Origin: JABCZS01 sp041660525
GTDB lineage: Bacteria > Pseudomonadota > Gammaproteobacteria > JABCZS01
Assembly (NCBI GenBank): GCA_041660525.1
Contig: JBAZWD010000005.1
Coordinates: 1-64,000 of the forward strand
Direction of reading: 5' to 3'
Length of the DNA: 64,000 nucleotides
Position numbers and translations under genes: made by a program. Positions 19,301 to 28,590 of the stretch are shown one piece after another; within the stretch, counting starts at the first letter, position 1, and each line of letters starts with the position of its first letter. The notes under the pieces were generated by a model. That model did no database searches. It was given only the letters and a program-made list of their open reading frames with translations, and had not been told where the DNA came from.

Positions 19301-22300
19301 TAGCAGGCAATAATGATGCAGATCAAAATAAAATAATTGGTTATGAATTTTTACATTTAACATTTCAAGAATATTATTCTGGATTAAAACTAGCGCATGA
19401 TTTTATTGAAGCCAAAAGTGAAACTGATCCTTTATTGGCCTCATTTCGTGCGTTTAAATTTGATCCTAGATATCAAATGGTTTTTTGGTTTGCAGCAGGC
19501 ATATTAAATACCAATCCCACCGGATTTGATAAATTAATGAAATTTATCGATAGCAAATTTGAGAATGATATCATTGGGCATGCTCAATTGGGTTTACAAT
19601 TACGGTGCACGAACGAAGCTTGGGACGCTGCAAAAGAAACAGGCTGGCAAATGAGTATCGCAAAAACATTGCAACGTAAATTAGCAGACTGTTATGAACT
19701 ATTTAAGGCACATCATTACTCAAGATATAATTCATTGGCTTGGTCATACACTGAGTATGATGGCACGTTTCCCTGGGTTATTTTACTTCAAACTTCACCT
19801 AAATGGCAAAAAGCAAGTGGAGATTTAGACTTATTTTCAAACATTAATCCACCCGAAGAAGAAGATAACCTTAGATCACTATTGTCATATATTTCATGGA
19901 TGCAACTAAAAAGCCCTAAAATTTTAAATATACTGTTGTCATTATTACAAGAACAAAAAATCGCTGACAATGCTGCAACAGTGATAGGCAGAAATTATAA
20001 AAATTCCATAACACCTGAATTATTATCCAAATTACTATTGATACTTGACACCGAATATCGATTTGTTTACATGACTTTTTTTAAAATTATCGGCATGCTT
20101 GGTCCTGAAACAGCAACCCCAGATGTATTATCTGTTATTGAACAATGTTTAAATCATGAAAACACTTTGCCCCAAGATAAAAAAAAGAACAGAGGGGTTG
20201 TCCGTATTGCACTTGCTAAGGTTGTCAAAAACCTGCAATACTCAGCTGCCACACCAGAAATTTTAGCGGCAATTCTTATACTATTGGAAGATAGTAATGA
20301 AGATGTTCAACAAGCAGCTTTGGATATCATCTGCGAATTCAAAATAGAAGCGCTGATACCTCAAATTATTAGCATCGCTTTAAGGCTAATAGACTCTCAA
20401 AAAGAGCAGCTGAGCCTTTTTACAAAGAATCTCATCATCTCAGCTTTAGGACCTACTTATATTACAACTGAAATTCTGAATACCCTTTTAAATTTAATAA
20501 AAGATGAGGATGTTCGAAATAACGATACCGTTATTGATATCATTACTCAGATAGGCGTAGCACATGCCGATGCTAAATTTTGCATGAACGCGTTGACGCT
20601 ATTAAAACATGAAAGCTTTGCTGTTAGATGCTTTGCTGCTAAAACTGCGGCTCACTTTAATCAGGCGCAAACTACCCCAGATTTCTTGGCTCGACTTGTA
20701 ACCTTATTATGGGACGAAAATATTGAGACTCGCAGCCTCGCAGTCAATCTTATTAATCGATTTAATTTGGTGCCTATTTCTAAAAATATTTTAGTTTTTC
20801 TTTCAGAACTTATTGAAAATAAAAATCTCAATAAAAGAAGCCATATAACACTGCTTAATGATTGGCTATCCAAGCCTGAAGTTACTGCAGCTGAAATTTT
20901 TGCTATACAAATTTTAGGTTTTGTAAGTGAGATTGAGGCAGAAACACCGTATATTATCAGCAGAATAGTCTCCTGTTTAAACGCAATACATTCCCCGCCG
21001 GAGGTTATGGATGAAATTTGTAATTTATTACAGCATAAAAATAAATCGGTGAGAATTCTTGCTGTAAAAATAATAGGGAAACGTGGTGTTCAAAATGAAG
21101 TTTGTGGAGTTTTAAACGTTATTTCTAAAATGTTAAGTGATAATAGAAAAGATGTAAAAATTTCTGCTCTGTATGCGCTTAATTTATTGGGTGCTTCTGC
21201 GGCCACTTCTGATATTTTAATTTCTATTGAAAAACTGCTGCAAGACAAAAATTTAGATGCAGATGTTCGATCCGCCGTCATCGACGTCATCAGTGCTTTT
21301 TATGGTAAAGTCAACACACATCAGCTGATCCCACTTTTTAAAATTCTTGCAGAAGATAAAGATGTCAATGTACAACGCGTGGTTATTGATGCCCTGCTAA
21401 CTGTTCCTGGAACTTTGTTTAAAGCGCCACAAATAACTGCTGCTTTTTCATCCTTAAAAGAAAATAAAAACAAAGATATACGTGTTAATGCTGCCCTTAT
21501 TTTATATCAATTTAATAAAATATTAGACACGGATGATTCTTTTGATTTTCTAGCTGACTGTATAAAAATTTCAAACGATATGAATGATACTCTACGATAT
21601 TGTGCGCTTGAAATAGCTAATCAATTTGGAAGTACATTTGTGAATCATCCTAAAATTTTCGCTGCGATGATGAGTTTGTTAGATTATGAAAATCGCACCC
21701 CTTTTATCACTACACAAAAAGCAGTCGGGTATGTTACAAAATTTATCGCGAGTAACCCTCGTTTTATTCCTAATAAAGTAATTGAATTTGTTGTGAAAAT
21801 TATTCATCGTCATGGAAATAGTATGAATCTTGTAAAAATTTTGACTGTCATCACAGATTATCTGTCTCATGAGGATTATATATGCAAAATTTATTTTTTA
21901 GATATTATGAGGAATTTGAACAGACATGCTACTGAACCCGAATTTTTAAAGATACTTGAAACCTTGTTAGCTGATCCTTTTAAGAACGTGCGAGTATCAG
22001 CATTAGATGCACTCGCCAATTTTGGTGCCGCAGCAGCAACACTGGAAATAATGACTTTGACTATTACGCTGCTGCAAGATAATAATACCCATCATACTGC
22101 AGCTCGCACTATTTATAAACTAGGTTTTACGGATGAAAAACCAGAAATCATCACCGCGGTAAAAGCTTTATGTAATAATGAAAAATATTGGTCACATGAA
22201 CTCATTACTGAAGCTATAGAAAATTTTAGATCTACGACTCCATCTCATGTTTTTTTATCTGGTTTTGCAAATATTTTATTGCAAGTAAAACACACAAAAA

Positions 22301-22956
22301 ATATTCCCGAGTATTGCACTAATTTAACTCTTCATTATTTAAAAAATCAGAATTGCATTTTGAATCCGAATGCGAAAAAAATATCTTTGATTTTATTAAT
22401 AGGAAGCTATTTTTCGGGTAATATTAGTGGTGGCTTAGTTTGGCAAACTACAACCGCATCATATGCTTGGCAAGGATTCGTAGGTAAAACGCCATTTTCC
22501 TTACAATTAACATTAGATCATGCAAAATGGCTCGCGCATGCTGCGCCTAAAATTATTGAAAAAATTGAGCAACTACAATGGGATGCACTGATACAATTGT
22601 TAGAATCTCCAGACGAAAATATTTCCACGTTAAGAAAAATGATGCTGCCTTTATTTAACACTGATAATGCAGATAATGCAAATGCCTCAGCATCCAATTT
22701 AACCATACCTATTTGTGAGGGTATTTTACGTTTTAATAATAGAATAACTATCGACATACCCCGATTAAATGCAGCTAAAAAAGAAGATGTTCTTTTGCTT
22801 GTCATCAATCATGCAAAAAACTGTCAACCAACTAATGTAATAAAAAATTCAGATGGAAACATCACCAGTCTAGAATTTGACCGTCGAGATCAAGCTGATA
22901 ATTTGCAACGCGCATTAGTTTCCTCACACCAAAAAAAAATGTGTGTAGTGATGTAA
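16381..22956 (+). CDS. Lipase-NACHT-HEAT protein with C-terminal CaaX box
   Basis: A 2,191-aa NLR-like protein. Residues 1-300 form a class 3 lipase-type alpha/beta hydrolase with the nucleophile elbow GHSLGG (146-151, Ser148) and a DSPGAKD strand. About 500-570 is a coiled coil. A NACHT NTPase follows: Walker A GRAGIGKTT (668-676), Walker B LFLLDGYDEM (about 760-769) and a SRPYGL sensor-type segment. From about 1190 to 1960 come at least a dozen HEAT-like helical repeats. The extreme C-terminus is KKMCVVM; CVVM is the same CaaX box as human N-Ras. In bacterial STAND proteins the repeats sense a ligand, the NTPase oligomerises and the N-terminal effector fires. The CaaX box instead argues for a eukaryotic host membrane as the site of action. 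The ribosome site is weak. Confidence 0.85.
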   Translation: MFFTRPTDYIYAKLAELVYTANEKEKGQPIPQLPGWILYATDRQDDGYFGAAYLHQETAQLIVAHRGIELPFTPELDAQELQGLSRAARFFSSLSGYFKSVKGFTQDIKSLTCVIQLTLSSQQASALNFAVRLKDTYPNYQISFAGHSLGGWLAELCTYHLMTENYYTWAVTLDSPGAKDILREIHNRYSDKIPQSKLDSFLERLDVKTYLSSPNLINSCNLHLGSLYRLYIDIPSSTSFIGKNTKDKLLYNFHSHRVESLVATFNPQTGYPDTDKFAQIIDWPRIDSSKMSNYKFDTGHQGSIQSLLTQINKLSPISAPDFLVNFVSRKIDSGVSAIINACGASIGFSQTVSIILDFISGDIRTVEYDGFFEFANSRNQYEPTADLNFSQAYFMQHKYHYKVAPNNNNILHLRHVNAEIRQFLWAYASQEKFNHPGSSAHIPDRVWSLFNAYTLQTGAGGLVENKGWTVELSLQTINLPHGYAWYAELSQAWEQHKEKLKAVLTQDARIRAQRIDAQMNGLLQRIDAIEQQQSHSISSEQILQTSDTMQHKLKEIYQARQEIKGLFGKPLQLESQFINVQLILQNKVEPIQKNEVPASAEPQEMSEPVDVNHQFQDERMSSWEHLFGEKKTIPLDQLFSLDNALFEENRHRNKSNPNEPPHFLLLQGRAGIGKTTVIDYIANQWGQGKFWSIEFTWVFALRLRDLNDNAAIAATTAGIQWSLSHWVYEMIFAGRDIKPAEFNIAWQQQIEPLLQQGKVLFLLDGYDEMPRHHPCEKALHGLLSSKIPKILTSRPYGLTHLPPARQLEVMGFTNENIEKYVGQYFSGSQQAPKIISTLKANPYLWGNAHIPVTLNVLCGVLETHEGHAALENLHSMSSLYEEMEIALLTRAYRQTQYAEQLDFASPELSAQIVLTHYKPLRQYLIAIAYKGFCEQQLIISQKQLEDCLKSCHIKPTDVSPTIKALLTLGLLKSVAGNNDADQNKIIGYEFLHLTFQEYYSGLKLAHDFIEAKSETDPLLASFRAFKFDPRYQMVFWFAAGILNTNPTGFDKLMKFIDSKFENDIIGHAQLGLQLRCTNEAWDAAKETGWQMSIAKTLQRKLADCYELFKAHHYSRYNSLAWSYTEYDGTFPWVILLQTSPKWQKASGDLDLFSNINPPEEEDNLRSLLSYISWMQLKSPKILNILLSLLQEQKIADNAATVIGRNYKNSITPELLSKLLLILDTEYRFVYMTFFKIIGMLGPETATPDVLSVIEQCLNHENTLPQDKKKNRGVVRIALAKVVKNLQYSAATPEILAAILILLEDSNEDVQQAALDIICEFKIEALIPQIISIALRLIDSQKEQLSLFTKNLIISALGPTYITTEILNTLLNLIKDEDVRNNDTVIDIITQIGVAHADAKFCMNALTLLKHESFAVRCFAAKTAAHFNQAQTTPDFLARLVTLLWDENIETRSLAVNLINRFNLVPISKNILVFLSELIENKNLNKRSHITLLNDWLSKPEVTAAEIFAIQILGFVSEIEAETPYIISRIVSCLNAIHSPPEVMDEICNLLQHKNKSVRILAVKIIGKRGVQNEVCGVLNVISKMLSDNRKDVKISALYALNLLGASAATSDILISIEKLLQDKNLDADVRSAVIDVISAFYGKVNTHQLIPLFKILAEDKDVNVQRVVIDALLTVPGTLFKAPQITAAFSSLKENKNKDIRVNAALILYQFNKILDTDDSFDFLADCIKISNDMNDTLRYCALEIANQFGSTFVNHPKIFAAMMSLLDYENRTPFITTQKAVGYVTKFIASNPRFIPNKVIEFVVKIIHRHGNSMNLVKILTVITDYLSHEDYICKIYFLDIMRNLNRHATEPEFLKILETLLADPFKNVRVSALDALANFGAAAATLEIMTLTITLLQDNNTHHTAARTIYKLGFTDEKPEIITAVKALCNNEKYWSHELITEAIENFRSTTPSHVFLSGFANILLQVKHTKNIPEYCTNLTLHYLKNQNCILNPNAKKISLILLIGSYFSGNISGGLVWQTTTASYAWQGFVGKTPFSLQLTLDHAKWLAHAAPKIIEKIEQLQWDALIQLLESPDENISTLRKMMLPLFNTDNADNANASASNLTIPICEGILRFNNRITIDIPRLNAAKKEDVLLLVINHAKNCQPTNVIKNSDGNITSLEFDRRDQADNLQRALVSSHQKKMCVVM

Positions 22957-22990
22957 TGGAAAGTATGTAAAACTGGAGGGTGGATATGAC

Positions 22991-23300
22991 TGATCTCCCC
23001 CCAATAAACTGGCCCCACATAAATTAGAGTAATCTGGCAAAATTGAACCCACAAAGGAGGATTTTGCCAATGAAGAAACGTTATACAGAGCAGCAAATAG
23101 CTTATGCATTGAAGCAAGCAGAAACAGGCGTAAGTATTCAAGAAGTAACCCGCAAGATGGGTATATCAGGAGCAACCTTTTATAACTAGAGGAAGCGTTA
23201 TAGCGGATTAACTGGCATGGAATTGCGAGAGTTAAAGCAACTGCAAGAAGAAAATCGTCAGCTTAAAAAATTGGTTGCTGATTTAAGTTTGGATAAAAAG
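22991..23300 (+). pseudogene. IS3-family (IS407-type) OrfA remnant
   Basis: An IS end of IS407 type begins at about 22991 (TGATCTCCCCCCA). A transposase OrfA starts at 23070: KKRYTEQQIAYALKQAETG, then QEVTRKMGISGATFYN, an in-frame TAG where the family has Trp, then GMELRELKQLQEENRQLKK and LVADLSLDK. After LDKK the similarity stops and OrfB is missing. It is an inactive, 3'-deleted copy. The following 230 bases to the recombinase remnant hold no gene. Confidence 0.8.
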
Positions 23301-23531
23301 CGTTGCCTTCATGATTACGTAAATAGCAATGAACTTTGTTTTTATAATAGTTTCTGCAAAATTTTGTGTCTTTACCTAAAGATAAAGAAATTAATTTTGT
23401 ATTATAAATCAGTCTTAACTGCATTAATAAAAAATCTTGCGAAGCATTTAAAAATGATGATATTGAATTAACCAGCAATTTACATGCATTATCATCGACA
23501 CTATTAATTGAAAATAAAATACATCATAATA

Positions 23532-23618
23532 CACTTATACGTTGAACATTCTAAGGGATACACGGCAAATGCCGAAGGTATTGATCAGTTTGTCAACAAA
23601 CAGGTTACAATTTCGTGA
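23532..23618 (+). pseudogene. 3' remnant of a tyrosine recombinase, copy A
   Basis: Twenty-eight codons read HLYVEHSKGYTANAEGIDQF and VNKQVTIS before a TGA, matching the end of the remnant at 40803-40988, which also keeps the catalytic-tyrosine segment. It lies 72 bases left of the tRNA-derived att copy at 23691, where an integrase gene of a tRNA-targeting island is expected. The rest of the gene is gone, so the island to its left could not excise itself. Confidence 0.65.
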
Positions 23619-23690
23619 CAGTCTGTGTTTTTTCGGGATCTAGGATATTAACTAAAACCCTTTGACTTGTTGTTTTTGTTATATTTTTAA

Positions 23691-23736
23691 GTGGGTCGTG
23701 ATGAATTCGAACCATCGACCAGCGGATTAAAAGTCC
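23691..23736. repeat. att copy A: duplicate of the tRNA-Lys 3' end
   Basis: These 46 bases differ at one position from the 3' part of the tRNA-Lys gene (47939-47984), from the acceptor end through the T arm to the anticodon arm, and then diverge. Such partial tRNA copies are left where integrative elements insert into tRNA 3' ends. The AT-rich flank to the left is also similar to that beside the other two copies. Confidence 0.85.
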
Positions 23737-23813
23737 TAGATGCCGTATATAGTTCTATATAAATCAAAGCCTTACAATCATCCCCAAATCTCAAAACCCT
23801 CTTAAACCGTCTC

Positions 23814-23838
23814 AATACACCGAAAACCTCGGTGTGTT
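23814..23838. other. Conserved hairpin just inside the island end, copy A
   Basis: AATACACCGA and TCGGTGTGTT form a 10-bp stem with one wobble pair around a 5-base loop. A hairpin with a different stem sequence but the same form lies at the same place after att copy B (44194-44218), within about 130 bases of island-end sequence that is alignable between the two. Confidence 0.5.
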
Positions 23839-23964
23839 GTTACAATTTCGTGACAATGATTTTTAATAACGATTTGGTATATATTTGAAGTTAGCGCCCC
23901 TCTAGCCTTAGAAAAGAATGCCCGCACGTTCGAATCTGCTGTAGCATACTCAGAATCAAACCAC

Positions 23965-24026
23965 TTGACATAAAAAAGTCACACACATAAAATGTGTTCC
24001 ATATCATAAACACATAATATGAGTGT
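23965..24026 (+). promoter_or_regulatory. Promoter and paired operator of the HTH-nuclease-ATPase gene
   Basis: TTGACA (23965-23970) and TAAAAT (23988-23993) are separated by exactly 17 bases, a near-consensus sigma-70 promoter. A perfect inverted repeat, ACACAT-AAA-ATGTGT (23983-23997), covers the -10 box. A second imperfect copy (ACACAT-AAT-ATGAGTGT, 24010-24026) lies just before the start codon. The gene product begins with an XRE-type DNA-binding domain, so autorepression through these sites is likely. Confidence 0.65.
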
Positions 24027-24031
24027 GAATT

Positions 24032-27000
24032 ATGGGAAAGTATATACAATTTGGTGAGTTATTGTTTAAGCTTCGACAAGAAGCTGGTATTGGCGAACAG
24101 CATGAGCTAGCTATTTTGCTAAATACCACACAACAAACCATTAGTCGCTGGGAAAAAGGTACATTTCGTCCTAGGGATACCCAAATGGCAAAGCTTGCAT
24201 CTATCTTAAGTGCAGATCTTAATGAACTTCTACGAGCAGCTGGATATTTGGATAAAGAGGCTGTTGTTACATTTGATAAGCCGCTTTCTTTAGATGCTCT
24301 TAACCCAGATAATTTTGAACGTTTTTGTTATTATCTTTTAAATAAACGGTATCCTAATGCAAAGGTTCATCGTTTTGGTGAATTAGGGCATACACAAAGT
24401 GGATTAGATATTGAAGTAATCTTTCCTGACAAAACCTACCACACTTTCCAATGTAAACGAGTAAACCAATTTGGTCCTGCTAATGTTAATAATGCAGTAA
24501 ACAAGCATACTCAAACTGCAGATAAAAAGTTTTTGCTACTTAGCCGTGTTGCAAGCCCACAAGCTCGTGATGCAATACATCAACATCATGATTGGGATAT
24601 ATGGGATAAGGAAGATATTTCTCTATATTTTCGTGAATTATCTAAAGTTGATCAAATCAAACTCGTTGATATTTATTTCCGTGGTCAGCGTCTTGCTCTA
24701 TTAGGCGAAACAGAACCTGGTCCGTGGCAAACCATAGAACAATTCTTCGCACCTTTTATGAATAATGGAGTTTTTAATCATAGGTGGGATCTAATTGAAA
24801 GAGATGAAGAAACACAAACAATAGTCAAATGTTTGGCTGATAAAAATATAAATGTAATATTTCTCACAGGCCCAGGTGGCACAGGTAAATCACGTGTACT
24901 CAAAGCAGCAATTGAGCAATATGAGGCTCATAATAAAACATTGATTCGATTTCTTTCACCGACAGAGAAGGTAAACAACAAAAGTATCGAACACCTTGGA
25001 GAGGATCATAAAATAATTGTTATAGATGATGCCCATGAGCGTGATGACTTAGCAATCCTGTTTCAGTATGTAGCCACTCCTAGCAGTAATGCAAAGCTTC
25101 TACTGTCATTCCGACCATATGGAATCAATTACATTAAGTCTCAAGCTGGCAATTTTTCTTTAACAGGAAACCGAATATGCCACGTACAATTAAAACCATT
25201 TACTCTTGAACAAGCCACTAAACTTGCTACCCAAGTATTAAAAAAATCAAATGGACCAACGGACGTCGCCCAAAATATAGCTCAACTTACTTTGGAGTGC
25301 CCGCTTGCAACAGTAATAGGAGCACAGATTTTTTCAAAAGAAAAAATTCACTTTGAGCTTGTTCAGAATGAAGAAAATTTTCGCCAGATACTTTTTGGTA
25401 AATTTCAGAAGATCATCATTGGAAACATTGGCTCAAAAGCTGATGAAGAATCAATTAAAAAATTATTAGGAATAATAGCGCTACTCCAGCCATTTCATCC
25501 TGATGATGAATCATTTTTTGCAGCCATAGAAAGTATTGAAAAATTAGCCCGAGAAAAAATACACCGCCTCCTTCGTCTACTTACAGATGGTGGAATACTG
25601 TTCAAGCGGGGTGGAAAATATCGCTTATCACCCGATTTGCTCGGAGATTATATTATTGAAGATATTTGTATTGGTGAAGGTGGTCGTTCCACAGGCTACG
25701 CAGAAAAAATATTTAATGAAATTAGTAATTCTAAGTTAATTGAAAATCTGGTTTTAAACTTAGGAAGACTAGATTGGCGTTTGACAAATGGCGACCCAAG
25801 TAATAGTCAATTACTAGATAGTATTTGGGGGAAAATTTATGAAAATGATGAATATACTAATTCATGGATTAACGTAATTACTCCAGTGGCTTATTACCAG
25901 CCGCACAGAGCCTTAAAATTTGCTGAGCAGCTGATACGCAATAAAAAGCACATATACAATTTACCCACTCTTATCAAATATGCAGCGTATAATATTAAAT
26001 ATCTTCGATATGCATGCGAATGTTTATGGGAAATAGCTAAACGTGAGGAAATAACATCTAACGAGCATTCAGGACAAGCTATACGCATCCTTTATGAACT
26101 TTGCTCAATCGAGCCAAACCGACCTATTGAATACAATAAGATTGTTGTTGATTTTGGTCTTTCATTGCTTGAGCGAGATGATGTTTGGGAATTTCCTTCT
26201 ACGCCACTTGATTTTCTTGGTGGAATTCTTCAAACTGAAAACTATACAAGTAATTACAATGGTGTTAATGTCGAATTCTCCGCATTCAACATTCTTAGTA
26301 ACGAATTAATATCTCAAGTTCGAACTAAAGTGATTGATGCTACTATTAATCTTCTTGCTCATTCAAAACTAAAAATTGCCATAAGAGCAGCAATTCTTTT
26401 AGGCAAAAGCATTCAATATCCGCTAGGCATATTTGGCGCTCGAATATCAAAAGAGAACTGGGATGTATGGACACCAGGATTTGTTCAAACATTAAAAAAA
26501 ATTGAAGAAGTAACTCAAACTAGAAACCTTAATTCTCTTGTTCTAATTAAAATTATTCGCGCAATCATATGGCATGCGCGTCATGCTGAAACTGATACAG
26601 CTTCAATAGCGAAGCAAATTATTGCATCTCTGCCAACCACACTTGAATTTCGGACAACGCTTGCGTTAGTAGATGGGTTTAATCATATCTTTCAGCAATT
26701 AGACCATGAAGAAGATGGCTGTGAATTAGAAGAGCGACATCAAAGGCTTGTGAATGATCTCACATCCACCTATTTGGATGGTGAAAATTTAAGAACATTT
26801 ATTGAAGGTTTTTTATTACAGATTGAAAATCATGATACGTTGATTAAAGCATCACCATATGCTTTTTATTGGAAACTAATTCAATCGTCAAAAAAATTTA
26901 CTAAAGCAACTATTGAAAATGCGCTTACTAATTCAAAATCCATGACAAAAAAGTTTGCCGGAATGGCTCTTTCTAGGATTATCAATGAGGAATATGTTTA

Positions 27001-28039
27001 TGGCATGAACGTGGCTAGACAATTTATCTCCTCTGAAGATCCAGAATTATGCCTATTAGTAGCTGAAGCATATAGTAGACTTGAAAATTCTTACTATGAA
27101 AAAGAAGATTTTATTAATAATCTTCGCGAAATTTTTATATATAAAGACCCGCAAGTTTTAGGATACGTTATTAATGCAATACGACGTGTATCAAAAAATA
27201 ATCAAAAACTTGCAATCGAACTTATTAAATGCATAGACATCAGCATATCAAACACAGTTGCTGATGATATCTTTTCTCTTTTTCAGTATGAAGATGTAAT
27301 TTCATTTAAATTGCTTACCTCTGATGATATTAAGCACTTCCTTGATCAAATGATTTTTCTTCCTAACCTTAAAGGATACTGGCTAGAAACTTTTTTATCC
27401 AAAGCCTCAGTGCATCATGCTGAACAGACTGCCACCTTTCTTATTAATCGAATGGTTCATTCAATGAATACTAGAGATAGAGATTTTCTTCCTTGCAATT
27501 GGGGGCCATATAGTGAAATTCGGCTTCGTTTTTGCGACTCACCAGAGCCGCTATTAATTTTTCAAAAAATAATTAACTGGGTAAAATCATACAATATAAA
27601 TGACTTCCAGTTTTGTGATCAGGCTAGCAAACTTTTTGATGCTATGTTTTCTCCATATGGTGAAAAGATAATTCGATTTCTTGAAGACTACTTACAAACA
27701 GCAACATCTGTTGATATACATATTATCTCCTTGATACTTAATAATGCTCCGACAAATTTTGTTTTTGATAATTTTCAATTTGTTATTCTCTTTTTAAATA
27801 AAGCACAACAATACGGCGATGAGCAACTAAATTATGCTAAAAGCACTTTGCTTTGTTCAGCGATCAAAGGATGTCGCGTTGGAACTTTTGGGCAGCCATT
27901 CCCTCAGGACATTTATATACAAAAAGAAAGTGCGGAAATTGTTTCAAATCTTTCTCGGTTTTCTCCAGAATATTCACTTTACGAATCGCTTAAGTCATAT
28001 GCTGAAGATAATATCTTACGCGCTAAAAAAGATACGTAG
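24032..28039 (+). CDS. XRE HTH-nuclease-STAND ATPase-helical repeat protein, likely defence
   Basis: A 1,335-aa protein with four parts. Residues 1-70: XRE-type helix-turn-helix (AILLNTTQQTISRWEKGTF). About 85-190: a restriction-endonuclease-like (Mrr-type) domain with the GLDIEVIF...FQCKR catalytic pattern (D near 126, Q-x-K at about 140-142). About 265-420: a P-loop ATPase with Walker A GPGGTGKSR (280-288) and Walker B IIVIDDAH (about 328-335), then winged-helix-like segments. From about 550 on: long helical repeats without a clear family signature. Nuclease-STAND-repeat order is that of antiviral Avs-type proteins, in which phage protein binding unleashes the nuclease; the fused HTH is unusual. 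It is the first gene of the 20-kb island and has its own promoter with operators. Confidence 0.75.
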   Translation: MGKYIQFGELLFKLRQEAGIGEQHELAILLNTTQQTISRWEKGTFRPRDTQMAKLASILSADLNELLRAAGYLDKEAVVTFDKPLSLDALNPDNFERFCYYLLNKRYPNAKVHRFGELGHTQSGLDIEVIFPDKTYHTFQCKRVNQFGPANVNNAVNKHTQTADKKFLLLSRVASPQARDAIHQHHDWDIWDKEDISLYFRELSKVDQIKLVDIYFRGQRLALLGETEPGPWQTIEQFFAPFMNNGVFNHRWDLIERDEETQTIVKCLADKNINVIFLTGPGGTGKSRVLKAAIEQYEAHNKTLIRFLSPTEKVNNKSIEHLGEDHKIIVIDDAHERDDLAILFQYVATPSSNAKLLLSFRPYGINYIKSQAGNFSLTGNRICHVQLKPFTLEQATKLATQVLKKSNGPTDVAQNIAQLTLECPLATVIGAQIFSKEKIHFELVQNEENFRQILFGKFQKIIIGNIGSKADEESIKKLLGIIALLQPFHPDDESFFAAIESIEKLAREKIHRLLRLLTDGGILFKRGGKYRLSPDLLGDYIIEDICIGEGGRSTGYAEKIFNEISNSKLIENLVLNLGRLDWRLTNGDPSNSQLLDSIWGKIYENDEYTNSWINVITPVAYYQPHRALKFAEQLIRNKKHIYNLPTLIKYAAYNIKYLRYACECLWEIAKREEITSNEHSGQAIRILYELCSIEPNRPIEYNKIVVDFGLSLLERDDVWEFPSTPLDFLGGILQTENYTSNYNGVNVEFSAFNILSNELISQVRTKVIDATINLLAHSKLKIAIRAAILLGKSIQYPLGIFGARISKENWDVWTPGFVQTLKKIEEVTQTRNLNSLVLIKIIRAIIWHARHAETDTASIAKQIIASLPTTLEFRTTLALVDGFNHIFQQLDHEEDGCELEERHQRLVNDLTSTYLDGENLRTFIEGFLLQIENHDTLIKASPYAFYWKLIQSSKKFTKATIENALTNSKSMTKKFAGMALSRIINEEYVYGMNVARQFISSEDPELCLLVAEAYSRLENSYYEKEDFINNLREIFIYKDPQVLGYVINAIRRVSKNNQKLAIELIKCIDISISNTVADDIFSLFQYEDVISFKLLTSDDIKHFLDQMIFLPNLKGYWLETFLSKASVHHAEQTATFLINRMVHSMNTRDRDFLPCNWGPYSEIRLRFCDSPEPLLIFQKIINWVKSYNINDFQFCDQASKLFDAMFSPYGEKIIRFLEDYLQTATSVDIHIISLILNNAPTNFVFDNFQFVILFLNKAQQYGDEQLNYAKSTLLCSAIKGCRVGTFGQPFPQDIYIQKESAEIVSNLSRFSPEYSLYESLKSYAEDNILRAKKDT

Positions 28040-28099
28040 GTATTTGAATGTTAAACATGATTGTACTAATGAGATTGAGCAAATTATTTAGGATTAATC

Positions 28100-28377
28100 A
28101 TGTTATTATTTGAAAAACTTATTGTTTTTTTATATCTCTATTTAAAAGAAAGAATAATTCAGCTAAAAACGAAGAGTGCATAAAAAGTACATCTACTTTT
28201 GCAGTCGCGAAAATTAATAATAGTATTGGCAATGCATCAGGAAACAAAGGTATAAATGGGCCTGCTCATAAAAGCTCCGTCCATATTGATAATAATCAGT
28301 ACCACATTCATATTCATTTAGATTCAACTACAGCTATACCATATTCGCATACAGAAAAGAAAAATAACATTGATTAA
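28100..28377 (+). pseudogene. Small frameshifted membrane-anchored ORF
   Basis: The first frame (ATG at 28100) reads a hydrophobic start (MLLFEKLIVFLYLYLK) and stops after 28 codons. Another frame continues at the A-rich junction with RKNNSAKNEECIKSTSTF and a His-rich end (NNQYHIHIHLDSTTA), stopping at 28377. Together they would form a single anchored protein of about 90 aa. This is the only coding signal I see between 28040 and 28590. Confidence 0.3.
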
Positions 28378-28590
28378 AAAATACCTATTGTTAGTATAGG
28401 ACCAAAATCATATAGATTGCTATAGAAGAATCCTGGGTCTGGTAAACATAGTCTTACTCCATCAATAAATAAGATCGGTTTTTAACATAATTTGATTACT
28501 ACACTTTAACCCCATATATGCGATTCATTTACGGAGGCTATCTCTGACGATCGCCTACCGACGCAACATAATAATTCAAAATAAGTTGAA

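Noticed and set aside
22890..23175. Minus-strand ORFs over the end of the lipase-NACHT gene
   Set aside because: They are antisense shadows of the gene and of the IS end, without ribosome sites or family features.
23691..23760. Additional tRNA genes at 23691 and 44071
   Set aside because: Only the 3' portion of tRNA-Lys is present; the D arm and 5' acceptor strand are missing, so these are att copies and not tRNAs.
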